Shown piece by piece: positions 47,186-59,435 of a stretch of DNA of 64,000 bases. Position numbers and translations under genes: made by a program. Numbering within the stretch: the first letter of the stretch is position 1; every line of letters starts with the position of its first letter. The notes beneath the pieces are model-generated. The model worked only from the letters and a program-made list of their open reading frames with translations. It ran no database searches and was not told where the DNA came from. Source of the DNA: Pyrus communis (taxonomy: Eukaryota; Streptophyta; Magnoliopsida; Rosales; Rosaceae); NCBI RefSeq assembly GCF_963583255.1, contig NC_084807.1:20919572-20983571 (forward strand), given 5' to 3'.

Positions 47186-48580
47186 GGTTATATTTTTAGC
47201 TACATCTTTATTAAGTAATAACCACTCTTCTGGGTGGGCATCGGGTGGGTTGTGTAGAATTATTAGAGAGATATGCCATATAGCCCACTTCCAACAACAT
47301 CGATATTATCCCCAACTTGGTAATTACCACCTACACAATCCGTCAAGTGTGGGGTTGCATCACAAAAGACCTCGGTATTAGTTGGAGTGGGATTAGGGTA
47401 TTTAAACTATTCTTTTTTCATTGATACGGTTGATGTGGGACACTTCAACACGTCCCCTCATGTGGTACCCAATTAATGGGTCACACGTGGGAGATTCACA
47501 CATCGACAACCACGTGGAGTCAAGGGGACTCACCCTACACGCAGGGTCAAGGGACCCACCATCATCGTGCAGGGCCAAGGGGACCCACCCATCACGTGAC
47601 ACTACAGTACGGACCCGCAACCTAGCTCTGATATCATGTAGAATTATCAGAGAGAAGGGTCATACGACCCACTTCCAACAACACCGATACTGTCCTCAAC
47701 TTGGTAATACCACATGCACAATCCGTCAGGTGTGGGGTTTTATCACAAAAAAACCTCGGTATTAGTTGGAGTGGGATTAGGGTATTTAAATTATTCTTTT
47801 GTCATTGATATGGTCGATGTGAGACATTTCAACAGGTTGGTTGGGTTAGACTTCAATTCATTGGCCAACCCGAACCCAATAGACTCGGGTTGAAGTTTTT
47901 CAAACCAATCATCACCCAAGAAAATTGGCAACCCAACACACACGAACCTTCTTAAGGCGGTTTAGGTTGGGCTGGGTGAGTTCCACGAATTGGAATTTAT
48001 TGTTTTCTTTCTTATTTCTAATGTGAGTATGATAATCAATACTAACGCCAAACAAGGCTAAATCATGTGAATTTGATGTTGTTATATCACTACACGTTAA
48101 ATATGAAAAATGATTAAGGTTGTGACATAGAAAATAGAGGGGGTAATGTTAGGGAGGAGGTCGGCGTGTTAGGAAGAGAATAATTTTATAAATAAGTTTA
48201 TAATAATTTATAAATTTTTTACCGAAATTAAATGGAAATATCCTTAATTGGCTAACGAAGATAAACATAATGACCAAATTGGCCAAATTGAAAACATAAG
48301 GATTAAATTGACTCAATAACTAAAACATGGGGACCATTTTAACATTTAAGCCATTAATAATACTTCAACCCAACCAACCTATATTGAATGAGTGGTCAGG
48401 TTTTTACTCAAAAAATAAAGTTTTAATGTTTAAAACCTAACCCAACCCATAGTAGGTGGGTTGGTTGGTAAACCCACTAAAATGCTCACCCCTAACCTCC
48501 CTAAAGTTATAAAATTAGTTTGGTCTCAATATTATGACTATATAAAGTTTTACAGTATGAAGATAACTTGTTTTCAAGTG
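47186..48580 (+). repeat. Dispersed repeat Y, copy 1 (interrupted by a TRIM)
   Basis: Matches 53010-53830 in order: TAGCTACATCTTTATTAAGTAAT, then GTTGGGTTAGACTTCAATTC, TTGGCCAACCCGAACCCAATA, GGTTTTTACTCAAAAAATAAAG, CTCACCCCTAACCTCC, and AAAGTTATAAAATTAGTTTGG. Nature unknown; boundaries approximate. The TRIM at 47253-47834 sits within it. Confidence 0.65.
47253..47834 (-). mobile_element. TRIM retrotransposon, complete, minus strand
   Basis: LTR copies 47253-47450 and 47637-47834. On the minus strand they read TGTTGAAATGTCTCACATCG...AATTCTACA. The primer-binding site is TGATATCAGAGC (minus strand, just inside 47636). The interior is 186 bp. Perfect target duplication GGTTG at 47248-47252 and 47835-47839. 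Same family as 29461-30025 but with better preserved ends, so probably younger. Confidence 0.92.
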
Positions 48581-48769
48581 CTTTTAAAATGACTAAAAGC
48601 GGTTTTAGAGAAATATTTGCAGTTTTAAAATGACCAAAAGCACTTGAAGTGTTTTCTAAAGATTTACTTGTAAGAAGCACTTCAAGTATTTTTCCATCAT
48701 GTACTTGCATTTTTACGTTTGGTAACCTATTTATAAGTTGGCTTCCCTAATATGAAATGAAAACAAAAT

Positions 48770-49470
48770 TGAAAGTGAAAGTCCAATAAATAATATTTGT
48801 CACAACTCGTCCATGCACATACCGATTTCACTCATCCACCGTCCATCACCGTCCATTCTTTACATTAGACGGTCCACCATCTCACTTCCTCTGTCTTTTT
48901 ATAAAATTTTCTCTCAAAACCTTGGAATTGTTCCAAAATTCTTCACCTAGATTTTTTATCACAAGGAAAAGCTTCATCTTCTCATACATTCGATCGTATA
49001 TGGTATATACATACATATATACACACATATTAAATTTTTTTTCTTTACATATAGCAATTGGGTTGTTGGTGGAGCTCCCTCGGGATCAATTCCGCGACGT
49101 AATTCCCTCGATATGACGCTGTCCAATCATGTCCCCCGATTTTAGTACCAATTTCGATACACTTAATGAAATTTACAATTAGTTAAAAAATTTCGATGTT
49201 TTTGAGGTTTTTATTTATTTATTTTTTTCTTCCCATCACGGATCATATATTGGATTTGTTGATTTCGATGCGTTTTCCTTGATCCATGTGAGTATTTCTC
49301 CTCACGCTTAAAAGGTAGGAAATTTTCGTTTCAAATATTGCTCTTTTTCGAGAATCTTATACTTTGAATTCTATAATTATATTGTTTGTTGCTTTGGCAG
49401 TATAGCTGTTTCAGTAAAATTTCTGAGAATGGTTAGATTGGCACAAGCAAGATGTAAAGTGATCATAACG
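48770..49470 (+). pseudogene. Duplicate of the Pumilio gene 5' leader without the coding part
   Basis: Shares with about 62985-63600, in the same order: TTTGTCACAACTCGTCCATGCA, ACGGTCCACC, AAAGCTTCA(T/C)CTTCTC, CATTCGATCGT/CATTTGATCGT, ACATATAGCAATTGG, then the region of the leader exon end. In the real gene that end is GTGAC|GTAAGT; here it is GCGAC|GTAATT. No PUF coding sequence follows. It is a partial duplication lying 14 kb upstream in the same orientation. Confidence 0.7.
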
Positions 49471-49529
49471 GCCAATGTTTCCATATATATTTTTAGTTTC
49501 CTCCAACATCTTATTTAAGATTTTCGAAA

Positions 49530-49650
49530 GGGAATTGTTATTAGTACTTCAAATTTCTCATTCTACACTCCAAACTTTCTATATTTAGAAAGAAAAATAC
49601 ACTTGTGAAGAGTGTAAAATGAGATTTTTGGAGTACCAATAACATTTCCC
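49530..49650. mobile_element. Small palindromic MITE
   Basis: GGGAATTGTTATTAGTACTTC on the left and, inverted, GGGAAATGTTATTGGTACTCC on the right, with inner AATTTCTCATTCTACACTC/GAGTGTAAAATGAGATTTT. About 120 bp, non-coding. Confidence 0.7.
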
Positions 49651-49670
49651 TCTTTGAAATACGTAATTAA

Positions 49671-50164
49671 TATTTACATAAAATGCTAGAAACTTGTTGA
49701 GAATGAATGGTTTATTATCATGCAAAAGCAGACATCTTATCTTCCTACCAATTTGAAACCAAAAGAATGATCATATGAATGGTTTGTCATGCTTAATCTC
49801 ATGAAATTATGTCATTTCTTTTAAGTGAATCGGAGCTTTCTTTTTGAGTTATGTGAACCAGGATAATCTCGTGGGTCATACATGGAACATGAGACCTAGC
49901 CTAGAATTATTGTTTTTTTCATTTTATTTTATTACTTTTTTTTTTGTTATTTTTTAATTTTGTAATCAGAGGTTTTTTTTTTTTTTTTCTCGAAACTAAC
50001 TATACTATGTAGGAAAAATTAATAAAAAAAGGTTTCAAATCACTGAATTTTAATAAAGATAAAAAAAATAAAAATAAAAACATAAAAAGCAAGACTTGCG
50101 CTGGGCGAGCGTGCTGCTGCCCCCATCGCCCTTTCCCCCACTTTTTATCTCCCAGCTATCATTA

Positions 50165-50226
<62 letters not shown>

Positions 50227-50727
50227 TAGAATAAGAGAAAGACTTCAAATTGAATTACATTTTCTAGTTTTATTTTTGTGGTGTTGTCTCCCAATAGTAG
50301 TCAAGATGACGAGAGATTTTTCAATGTGCCTGGAACACAGGGTGATACATCACGTGTCACTATACAAGTGATGAGAATATTGTGTTAAAAAATTAATAAC
50401 ATAAAAATTAAAATTTCTCACCACTTACATAATAATACATGGTATACAATTTGCCTTACAGACACAGCCACACAAGGCATAAGGAAAATTTTCTCTAAGA
50501 TGACACCCAAGCTAAAGAAATTGGATGAAGAGCTACGTTTGATTATTGTAGGTATGTAAAAAATGTGAGGGAATTTTAATTTGGTAATTGAAAATAGCTT
50601 TTTAAATATAATTATAGGACATAATCTTCTAAAGGTTTTGATCAAAATGATCATTGCTTGATTCATCGTTTTTGGCTCAATGGATGCTGTTACATGACCA
50701 AAAATGGTCTAAGTTTCAAACCTTATA
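49671..50727. other. Unassigned AT-rich sequence with long T-run
   Basis: No gene recognised. A T-run of about 56 lies at 50168-50223 and shorter ones at about 49938 and 49974. The open frame across the T-run is an artefact. Confidence 0.4.
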
Positions 50728-50765
50728 AAACTGAACAAAAAATTAGACAGTATTTATAAACATGG

Positions 50766-51051
50766 TGTCACATCCCGGCCCGGGGGGACCACTTCTCGGG
50801 CCCGCTCCACCACCGTAGCACGATATTGTCCGCTTTGGGCCCCAACCACGCCCTCACGGTTTTGTTTTTGGGAACTCACACGAGAACTTCCCGATGGGTC
50901 ACCCATCCTGGGAATGCTCTCGCACGCTACTCGCTTAACTTCGGAGTTCCCATGGAACCCGAAGCCAGTGAGCTCCCAAAAGGCCTCGTGCTAGTTAGGG
51001 ATGGGAATATACATTTAAGGATCACTCCCCTGGGCGATGTGGGATGTCACA
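50766..51051 (-). mobile_element. Cassandra solo LTR, copy B
   Basis: 286 bp, minus strand: TGTGACATCCCACATCGCC...GGGCCGGGATGTGACA, with the 5S-like GGATGGGTGACCCATCGGGAA segment. Perfect target duplication CATGG at 50761-50765 and 51052-51056. No interior, so a solo LTR. Confidence 0.93.
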
Positions 51052-51195
51052 CATGGGCCAATAAGTAGACACTATTTATGAAACTGGACTAATAAGTAGA
51101 CATTATTTATGAGACAAAACAAAGAATTAGACACTATTTATGAAACAAAACAAAAAATCACTATTTCTAAAACTAGACCAATAGGTGAAAACTAT

Positions 51196-51438
51196 GGGTT
51201 GTGATTTTCACACACCCTTAACTACTTTTCCCACACCCTTCCTATTTTTTAATACTTAATTGGTATCCTACTATTTAATCTTGCATATATACCCTTCTTA
51301 CTTTTTTATGGTAATTAATGAAAGATTAAATAGGGAGGGGTATATATGGAAGATTAAATAGTAGGATACAAATTAAGTATTAAAAAATATGGAGGGGGTG
51401 TGGAAAAAGTAGTTAAGGGTGTGTGAAAATCACAACCC
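51196..51438. mobile_element. hAT-type MITE inside the minisatellite
   Basis: Near-perfect inverted termini GGGTTGTGATTTTCACACAC...GTGTGTGAAAATCACAACCC, continuing into CCTTAACTAC/GTAGTTAAGG. The 8-bp target duplication AAAACTAT (51188-51195, 51439-51446) suggests hAT. 243 bp, non-coding. Confidence 0.88.
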
Positions 51439-51969
51439 AAAACTATTCATGAAACTAGACTATACATTATTTATGAAACTAAACTAAGAACTAGACACTA
51501 TTTATGAAACATGATAAAAAAACTAGGCACTATTCATGAAAGTAGATCAATAACTAGACACTAATTATGAAATAAGACCAAGAAAGAGACACTACTTATG
51601 AAATTGTACTAATTACTATATACTATTTATGAAACTGAATCCAATAACTAGGCACTATTTATAAAACATGACCAAGAACTAGACACTATTTATAAAACTG
51701 GACCAATAAATAATATAGTACCGTTCAGTTTCATAAAGAGTGTTCAGTTTCATAAACAGTGTCTGTGATGAACCTGCGCATCAGGTTTTTTTTTTTTAAT
51801 TTTTTTTATATTAAAATTATGTCTTTTCATTAAAATTTAAGTTCTTTTGTCATTTTTATTAAATTTAAGAATTTTTCATTAATATTTAATTTTTTTCATT
51901 AAATAAAGTTACAACATGGTTTTTTGTTAAAATAAACTCAGCCCAAGCCCTTTTCATGAAAGCTCATTA

Positions 51970-52125
51970 TTATCTAAACTAAGGGGGTGAGAGTGAGTTG
52001 AGCCTCACAATGGGCTAGCAATAATGTTTGGTTCAAATTTACCTTTGACGAGAATTGAACTTAAGATCTCTCACTTATAAGTGAGGAGGAATACTACTAG
52101 ACTTTAGTGCTAAGTGACATTAAAG
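51970..52125 (-). mobile_element. tRNA-derived SINE, copy 5
   Basis: Reverse-strand copy: on minus, CACTTAGCACTAAAGTCTAG, CACTTATAAGTGAGAGATC, AGTTCAATTCTCGTC, ACATTATTGCTAGCCCATTG, TGAGGCTCAACTCACTC. No clear target duplication. Confidence 0.82.
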
Positions 52126-53009
52126 GTTTTTGTATTAGCTGGTTTTTTTTTTCATTTATGCAAATAATTAGCACTAAGAAGACGACATATGTGAATCATG
52201 CGATGCATGATTAGACTTAAGGGACTATTTGTTGATGATGAGGAGTTCTCTTAATATATACCAAGTGTGTGAAAGTTTTTACTTTTTTTTTTTTTTTTTT
52301 AATTAAGGGAGAGAGGAAAAGAGTGAGAGAAAACATGGTTTTATTTTTTATTTTTTAATTAAAGATGACAAGTGAAGTTTAATAACAAATAGCAATTTTT
52401 TTTTTTTGAAATTTCGTTACTGTCTTGAACTTTTTTATTGTGATAAAGACAAAAATGTCTTTTCACTATCTTTTGATTGACAAAGACAATTTCGTTAATA
52501 TGTAGTTTAGATAGTAAAACCTCTTTATAGTAATATTTTATATAAGAATAACCTATTTATAGTCATAAAAAATTTTGGACTAATCCTGAGACAGTTATAT
52601 CTAGGAATAGACTTCACATTGTAATAAGTTATAATTTTCTAGGTCCATATTAAGAAAAATTGTCTCTATAGAGTAATAAATGTCATAAGTATAAAATATG
52701 CATGTCAAAAATAAAAGTTTAAGGTGGACTAAAATGTTTCTCTGTAATGTTTGGGACAATGTTTTATTTTTTTAGAGTTGATATCAAGCTTTTGAGCTTG
52801 TGGGTACGTAATACTTGGTAAACATAGACATCTTCTCAATGAAGCCCTAATATTTCTTGCTTCCCAAGCATGTAGACAGAAAAGCATTAAAATGAGCACA
52901 TGCACTAGATTTTAAAGATTATGATCTTTCTTTTTCCAATGTTACATCTTGGAAATTGAAGTGCTCATCTCGTAGCTCCTTGTGGCCGTACAATTTTCAC
53001 TAAGGATAA
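52126..53009. other. No gene recognised
   Basis: AT-rich sequence with several poly-T runs. Confidence 0.4.
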
Positions 53010-53830
53010 CTAAGTCAAAAAATTATATTTTTTAGCTACACCTCTACTGAGTAATAACCTCTCTTAGGGGTAGCATCGGATAGATTGGTCGGGTTAGACT
53101 TAAATCCGTTGGCCCATCCGAACCTAATAGGCTCAGGTTGCAATTTTTCAAACTCATCATCAATAGCTACATAACAAACTCAAATCATTCTTAGGCGAGT
53201 AGAGTTGGGCAAGTTTCACAAATTTTGATTGATTGATTTCTTTCTTCTTTCTAATCAAAGTAATGTCAAACGAGACTAAATCATGTGAATCTATGAAGTT
53301 ATATCATTACATGTTACTAATACATGACTTTTATTATTCAAAGTTACTAAATTTCATGTGCAATTCTATTTAATATACAATGTATGTTTAAGAATAATTG
53401 TCATCCCAGTGGATCGGTTTCAATCGAGTTAATAAACTTCAAACCAACCTAACCTACCTATATTGAACGGGTGGTCAGGTGTTTACCCAAATTTAATGTT
53501 TTAATGTTTGGAACCCAACCTATATCGGGTGGGTTGATTGGTAGAACAACTTAAATGCTCACCCATAACCTCCTTAAAGTTATAAAACTGGTTTGATTCC
53601 AATATTATGATTATATAAAGGCTTTACTATAGTATAGAAGATAAGGACTCATTTAGATGTACTTTTAAAATAGCTGAAAGTATTTTTAGAGAAATATTCG
53701 TGGATTCCAAAAGCACTTAAAGTGCTTCCTAGTGATTTACTTGCACAAAGCACTTCAAGTACTTTACCATGATTTACTTGCATTTTTACTAAGAATTAAC
53801 TCTAAAAATATTTTCATCAAAAGTGCTTTT
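53010..53830 (+). repeat. Dispersed repeat Y, copy 2
   Basis: Diverged second copy of the 47.2-48.6 kb repeat, here without a TRIM. Shows the empty site: GGATAGATTGGTCGGGTTAG where copy 1 has the TRIM between two GGTTG. Confidence 0.65.
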
Positions 53831-54046
53831 AAGCTATTTTAAAATCACTTCCAAATAAGGCAATAGCCATATATTGATATTTGAAAATGATTTATTGTTT
53901 TAATAACAAATATTTTGAATATAAAGACACCAAACAACCACTTAATTTTTAAATAACAATTTTTAATTGCATCTTGAAATATGGCCCTATGAAAAATAAG
54001 TTGAAAATATTAGAACAGCTTAGCAATTTTCAATTGTAAATCAACT

Positions 54047-54384
54047 TGAAGAAAGTTGAGGTTTCATTATAAAATTAATTGGTAATATGGAAAATAGCCA
54101 AATGACTTCAAAAGTACATATAAGGTGTTTTCTCTCAACAATGTGAGATACACTCTCAACACGCTTCCTCACGTGTGTCAAATTTCTATGCCTAGCATGT
54201 GGACAACACAAATTCGGTGACGTGACACACATGTTGCTATTGGGCTTCACCCAAGGGACAACATGCCCTGATACCATGAAGAAAGTTCAGGTTACACTAT
54301 AAAACCAATTGACAATATACGGAGTAGCCTAACTATAAGCACATGTAAAGTCTATTCTCTTATAAGTGGAACTCATTCTCAAAT
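54047..54384 (-). mobile_element. Degraded TRIM-like element
   Basis: Two direct repeats starting TGAAGAAAGTT(G/C)AGGTT, 54047-54161 and 54277 to about 54384. On the minus strand the ends read TGTTGAGAGTGTATCTCACA...CTTTCTTCA, with a primer-binding site TGGTATCAGGGC just inside 54276. The interior is about 115 bp. LTRs are strongly diverged. Confidence 0.75.
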
Positions 54385-55319
54385 AACTATTCTTACTTTC
54401 GTTTTTGGTTGAATCCTACTAAATGTATGTCACAATAATTTGATCCCGAACTCTTCATTTATTAAATAGTGAAATTAAGTAACATATATTTTTTTTATTA
54501 ATGTGTCCTAAAAATAGGATATCAATCATGTCAACCACTGTATTATAACATGTAAAATCAACATTATGTGGTCTGTATATACACAAATATTTCTCTATCA
54601 GGTGTCCTAAAAATAGGTTAAACAATTTACCTCAATGACAGCTTCCATGGAAACTCTTTAAGTGAATCCGGGCCGCCACTCCTTATAATTTTCACAAATT
54701 AAACAAAATATCCTTTACAACAAGTGATCATTTACCACAACGGTGGAAAGATATTGTGTATTTGCGCGTGGGCTCAAATTTCGTCGATAACGAATTTAAC
54801 ATTTAACTTACTAACGCTATCGCCTCGACTCAAAAAAATAAAAATAAAATAAAATATCCTTTAGTAATTAATATGCTAAACATACAACATTTATTATGAG
54901 CATAAAATAGTAAATTTGAGAGACGTATTTCTCTTATTCACTTATGGGTAATTCAAATATTAACCTTCACAATCAAATCATCTTGGATATAAAGAGTTTA
55001 TTTGCACGCACGTTAGCGCATGCAGAAATGATGCAGCTGGACAAACGAGATTCTCTGAAAACTTAAAACAACGTTTATTAAAATGGAAAATTAAAGAAAA
55101 ATACTTGAAAACTTTGAGTTTTAACAATAAAAATAAAATAAAGGGTAAAGTAAATAGTACCATGATTGACTTTTTAGTGTAAAAATGTGGTTTTTTGTTA
55201 AAGTTAACAGTATCGGGAGTTTTTCGTTAAAATTTCCTTATTAAAAAGATAGTGTTTGATTCTGTCAAACGTATATGTTTTCATTTGTTTCAAAATCAAA
55301 ATCACAGTTGTTGGATTAA
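54385..55319. other. No gene recognised
   Basis: AT-rich intergenic sequence. Confidence 0.35.
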
Positions 55320-55414
55320 AAAAATAGAAAACTTCATTTAATCCTTAAAAAAGATAAGTTTTAGACTTTAACTTTGTGTAAGATTAAAATCCAATTTTAG
55401 TCCCTAGTACATTT

Positions 55415-58400
55415 TGACACACCCTGACCCGAAAAGTCCACTAGGATTCCGAATTGAGCTATGCTGGCCGACACCTGGAAGGTGACGAAGCCATAGAAGG
55501 TGATAATGTGTAAAATGTGAATAAATTTAAAACTTAAAAGTGCCTAAATACACAAATACACAGTGAGTGGGTATGGACCCATTTCACGCGTGATACGGAG
55601 CATAAGTAAGCACAATATGGTAAGATAATGATTACACTATCACAAGGAGCCACCTGAACTGGGAGTGCCACAAGTCCTCGTCGATACAGAACTTTGCTAT
55701 TAGAACCTGGAGAGGTGCAAAAATAGAAAACGTGAGTGGTCGAAACAAAGATTTTCAAAATCATTTCTGTTATCAAAGGTAGTAACCCCTCGCCGTAAAA
55801 CATGTATAGTTTCCAAGAAATCATACTACGTAAAAGTATGAAATCTAAAGTATACTAAAAGTAAACCCAGAAGTATACCACTATCCAGCATCTCATTAGC
55901 AATATAAATAATCACATGCTTAATAAACGATACTAGCATGCAAGTCAGAATCACCTATGGTGACCTGTACAACTGTACACATATGCCACATTAATCAATG
56001 CTAGCACATAAGTCGGAGTCACCTATAGTGACATGTACGACTTATCTGTATCTCATCATGTATAGCTAGCATATAAGTCGGAGTCACCTATAGTGACCTG
56101 TACGACTTATCCATATCTGATCAATCATGGCTAACATATAAGTCGAAGTCACCTATAGTGACCTGTACGACTTATCTATATCTCATCAATCATGGCTAGC
56201 ATATAAGTTGGAGTCACCTATAGTGACCTGTACGACTTATCTATATCTCATCACATATCTCATCATGTATAGCTAGCATATAAGTCAGAGTCACCTATAA
56301 TGACATGTACGACTGATCCATATCTCATCACATATCTCATCAATCATGCTAGCCAAATACATCAATAACATGCTAGCCAAACACATCAATAACATGCTAG
56401 CCAATAGCTCAATAAGGATACCTGCACACGAGTCGGAACCACCTAAAGTGGTCTGTACGACAAGACTGGATGTAAATAAATACTCTCAAGTGCTACGATC
56501 ACGTGAAGACTATGCGAATAATCGCGGGTCACCTACGAGTCGGAACCACCTAAAGTGGTCTATATGACAAGACTGTGCACCTACCTTGGATCCAAGGTGA
56601 GCGTAAGGTGCGGGAGGTGAACATCACGTGAAGGACTGTGCCCTGGCCACGGGCGGGAGCACTAACACCGGGGTGCAGGTTTATGAGATATAATATATCT
56701 CAACACAATCATACTCACTACCATCACTATCATCAACATGTACTCACCTGAAGCTTACCTAGGCATCTGCGGCGTCATTTAGCACTTCAAAGCATTCATA
56801 ATAGTTAGGTTCAGGTAATATACACATGAATATGCCATGATGTAAATCTAAAATTCAACTATATCATAATACTTCCAGATATATAAACATATATACAAAT
56901 GGCATGAAATGCATAAACTGTAACACCTCGCTCCCGAACTATTTACTTTCGAGAGTAATCAACGATGATAAGTCCAATTAGACACTAGTTAGATTAACTA
57001 TCAATACTTACCTTTCCTTACTTCAATTTCTTGATTCTTTACATCTTAATTTATGACCAACATTTAACTACCAAAACCTAAGGTTATATCTTGCATTTTC
57101 TACAAATCTCCTTCGCACTATTCAATTCCTCAAACAAGGCTATTGTCTCAATTATTTAGTCTCGTTTATTGTATGGCTGCATCTAACATCTTGTTAAACT
57201 GCCTACGTACCCTAAACAGGGATCAAGCCATTCGTAGTTCACATCCATTATTTGTAGGTGACATGCATAATTCAATTTAAAAGCGTTTGTGGAACTATTA
57301 ATTATATGCCTATGATAAAAAGTAAAGACCCACTCATCTGGAGTCCACGTTATGATTCTCTAGCACGCGCATCGAGGCATCCCGAATGATTGGCGCCTAG
57401 AACAATTATTGAATCATATCTCAGAACTCTTATTAGTAGAATACGTAATTCACATAAAAAACATCCTCAAGGACATTTTAAAATAGTTTGAGACCTACTG
57501 ACCATAAGTTAACCGTCGATCAAAGGCCGACGGTAGGGTCTACAACCCTACATAACTCCATCCGGAAGTTTCTATGGTTCTCAAATATTACGTACTATAA
57601 CATATTAAAGTTTGGTGACGATCCAATGGTCGAATCATCGATTCATATAATTACCTATTAACGTAACGTACCGAATTTAGGTTCTAATGATCAACCTACG
57701 TCATTCAAATATCAAAACTGAATTCAAGACATTTAATATAGCCTAAAAATAGAATTGGCGGCCCACTAACCACGTGCTGCCGCACACGCCTCCGCCGGTG
57801 GCGGTCGGCCGCCCTGACTCGCCGGAAAATTCCACTATTTCCAAAAATTACCAAAATTTACAGAATTGTAGGTCTCAATGAGTAGAGTAAAATTTATACA
57901 TGTGGCCAAGTCTAATTTTGTCGAGAAACACCTCAATTTTAGATAATTTTGCCGGAAACCCTAAAGAGGGTGTGCTTCGATTCGACCTCCATGCTCATTC
58001 CGACGCCTCCACAAGTGTTTGGGCTTTGTTCCTGAGGTTGAGGGGAGTCTATTTGTGGTGGTAATTGGAGGAGGTAGCTTCAAATCATGGTGGAATGAAA
58101 CCCAACCCGTGCGCCCCTTTTTTTGCACGATTTTACCCAAAATTCACCAATTTCCACCCAATTTTTGCATGAAAATGGAAGAGGGATCAGTTGGCCTTGT
58201 GGTAAGGGTCATTTTTTACACTAACCTTGTCGTCCAAGGTGGCCGGAGATGGGAGAATCCACCAGGTCGGGTCACGGGTTGAGGGAAACCTGGTTTCCCT
58301 CCTTTTCTTTTCTCCCTCCTTTTTCCTCCTTGCTCTCTTCCCTGGTTGGTCCCTCACTTCTCTTCTCTTCCTAATTGGGCAACAACCCTTTCCTTCTCCT

Positions 58401-58752
58401 CCTTTCCTCTTCTCCCCCCCCCCCCAATTCATTTTCTTTTTCTCCCCCATTTCCGTCACAAACACACGCACACACTCACCCGCACACCCTAAGTCCTCCT
58501 TTTAGCATATAATAAAATAATAAAAATAGAATAGTTATTTCTTCAAAATACTTTCGGTTCTTAATTCCAAATTCACTTCTGCTTGCACTTACTCATTCAT
58601 ATCGTCGAGTACTTCAGGAATATACTAAAAGAATATTTAGTACGTCTCACAACACGGTGGTCCATGAAAGTCAAAACCTTCGCCTCTAGGGCATTTTTGT
58701 AAATTCACATTATAAAATTCATAAAATAATAAATTTGGGACGGATTGTCACA
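55415..58752 (-). mobile_element. Third solo LTR (3,338 bp), same family as 22453-25862
   Basis: TGACACACCCTGACCC...GGGACGGATTGTCACA with perfect target duplication CATTT at 55410-55414 and 58753-58757. No gag/pol. Similar in order and sequence to the inner LTR, but with six tandem palindromic modules at 55942-56320 where the inner LTR has fewer. Minus orientation is inferred as for the others. Confidence 0.9.
55935..56575. repeat. Array of palindromic hairpin modules inside the LTR
   Basis: Six units of 60-76 bp, each with AAGTCGGAGTCACC-TATA-GTGACCTGTACGACTT-like nested palindromes (stems GTCAC/GTGAC and AAGTCG/CGACTT). They are joined by CATATCTCATCAATCATGGC-like spacers. Two variant units follow (GGAACCACCTAAAGTGGTC). 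Related modules lie at 23030-23590 and 26100-26340. Confidence 0.85.
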
Positions 58753-59435
58753 CATTTAATCGTATCATTTATTAGTTATATTTTGATGTTTTATTTATCT
58801 TTTTATTTTTATTTTAATGTATCGATTACATTTAAATTTAATTTTTATTTCATTCATCGTAATATATTTTAATGTCTACATTTAGGTAACTAATTCTTTT
58901 ATAATTTATATTCCGATAACAATTTTGTATGTTCTTTATTTAGGTACATTAATATATTTGAATATTTCGGTATATCCATCGGTACAAACATATAATTACA
59001 TTGATTCAATATAATGCATTTCATTACATACATTTTGGTATACACATTTGAGTATTGACTTTTAGGTACATTAATTCAATATATTATATTTCGGTAAATA
59101 CATTTAGGTACGTACATTTTGGTACATACATTTCGGTATTGATATTTAGGTACATACATTTCGGTATTGACATTTAGGTACGTACATTTTGGTACATACA
59201 TTTCTGTATTGACATCTAGGTACATTAATTCAATATAATACATTTCGGTACATACATTTAGGTTCATTATAATATATTTCGGTACAATCATTTCTGTACA
59301 CTTATGTATTTATATATTTTTGTATCACAAATGTCTTTTAATATTTTCTCATTTTCATTCATTTATAATTAAAAAACTAAATATGTGCATATTAACAAAA
59401 TTAAAATTTATTATGAAGAGATTAAATAAAAATAC

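Larger units (their letters stand above)
50728..51760 (-). repeat. Minisatellite of about 31 bp, inverted relative to the 8.5-kb array
   Basis: Units built from CACTATTTATGAAACTGGAC and CAATAACTAGA are the reverse complement of the units at 8518-8930. The array is interrupted by a Cassandra solo LTR (50766-51051) and a MITE (51196-51438), each with target duplications. Confidence 0.88.

Noticed and set aside
50096..50371. Frame with a long phenylalanine run
   Set aside because: Translation of a 56-base T-run.
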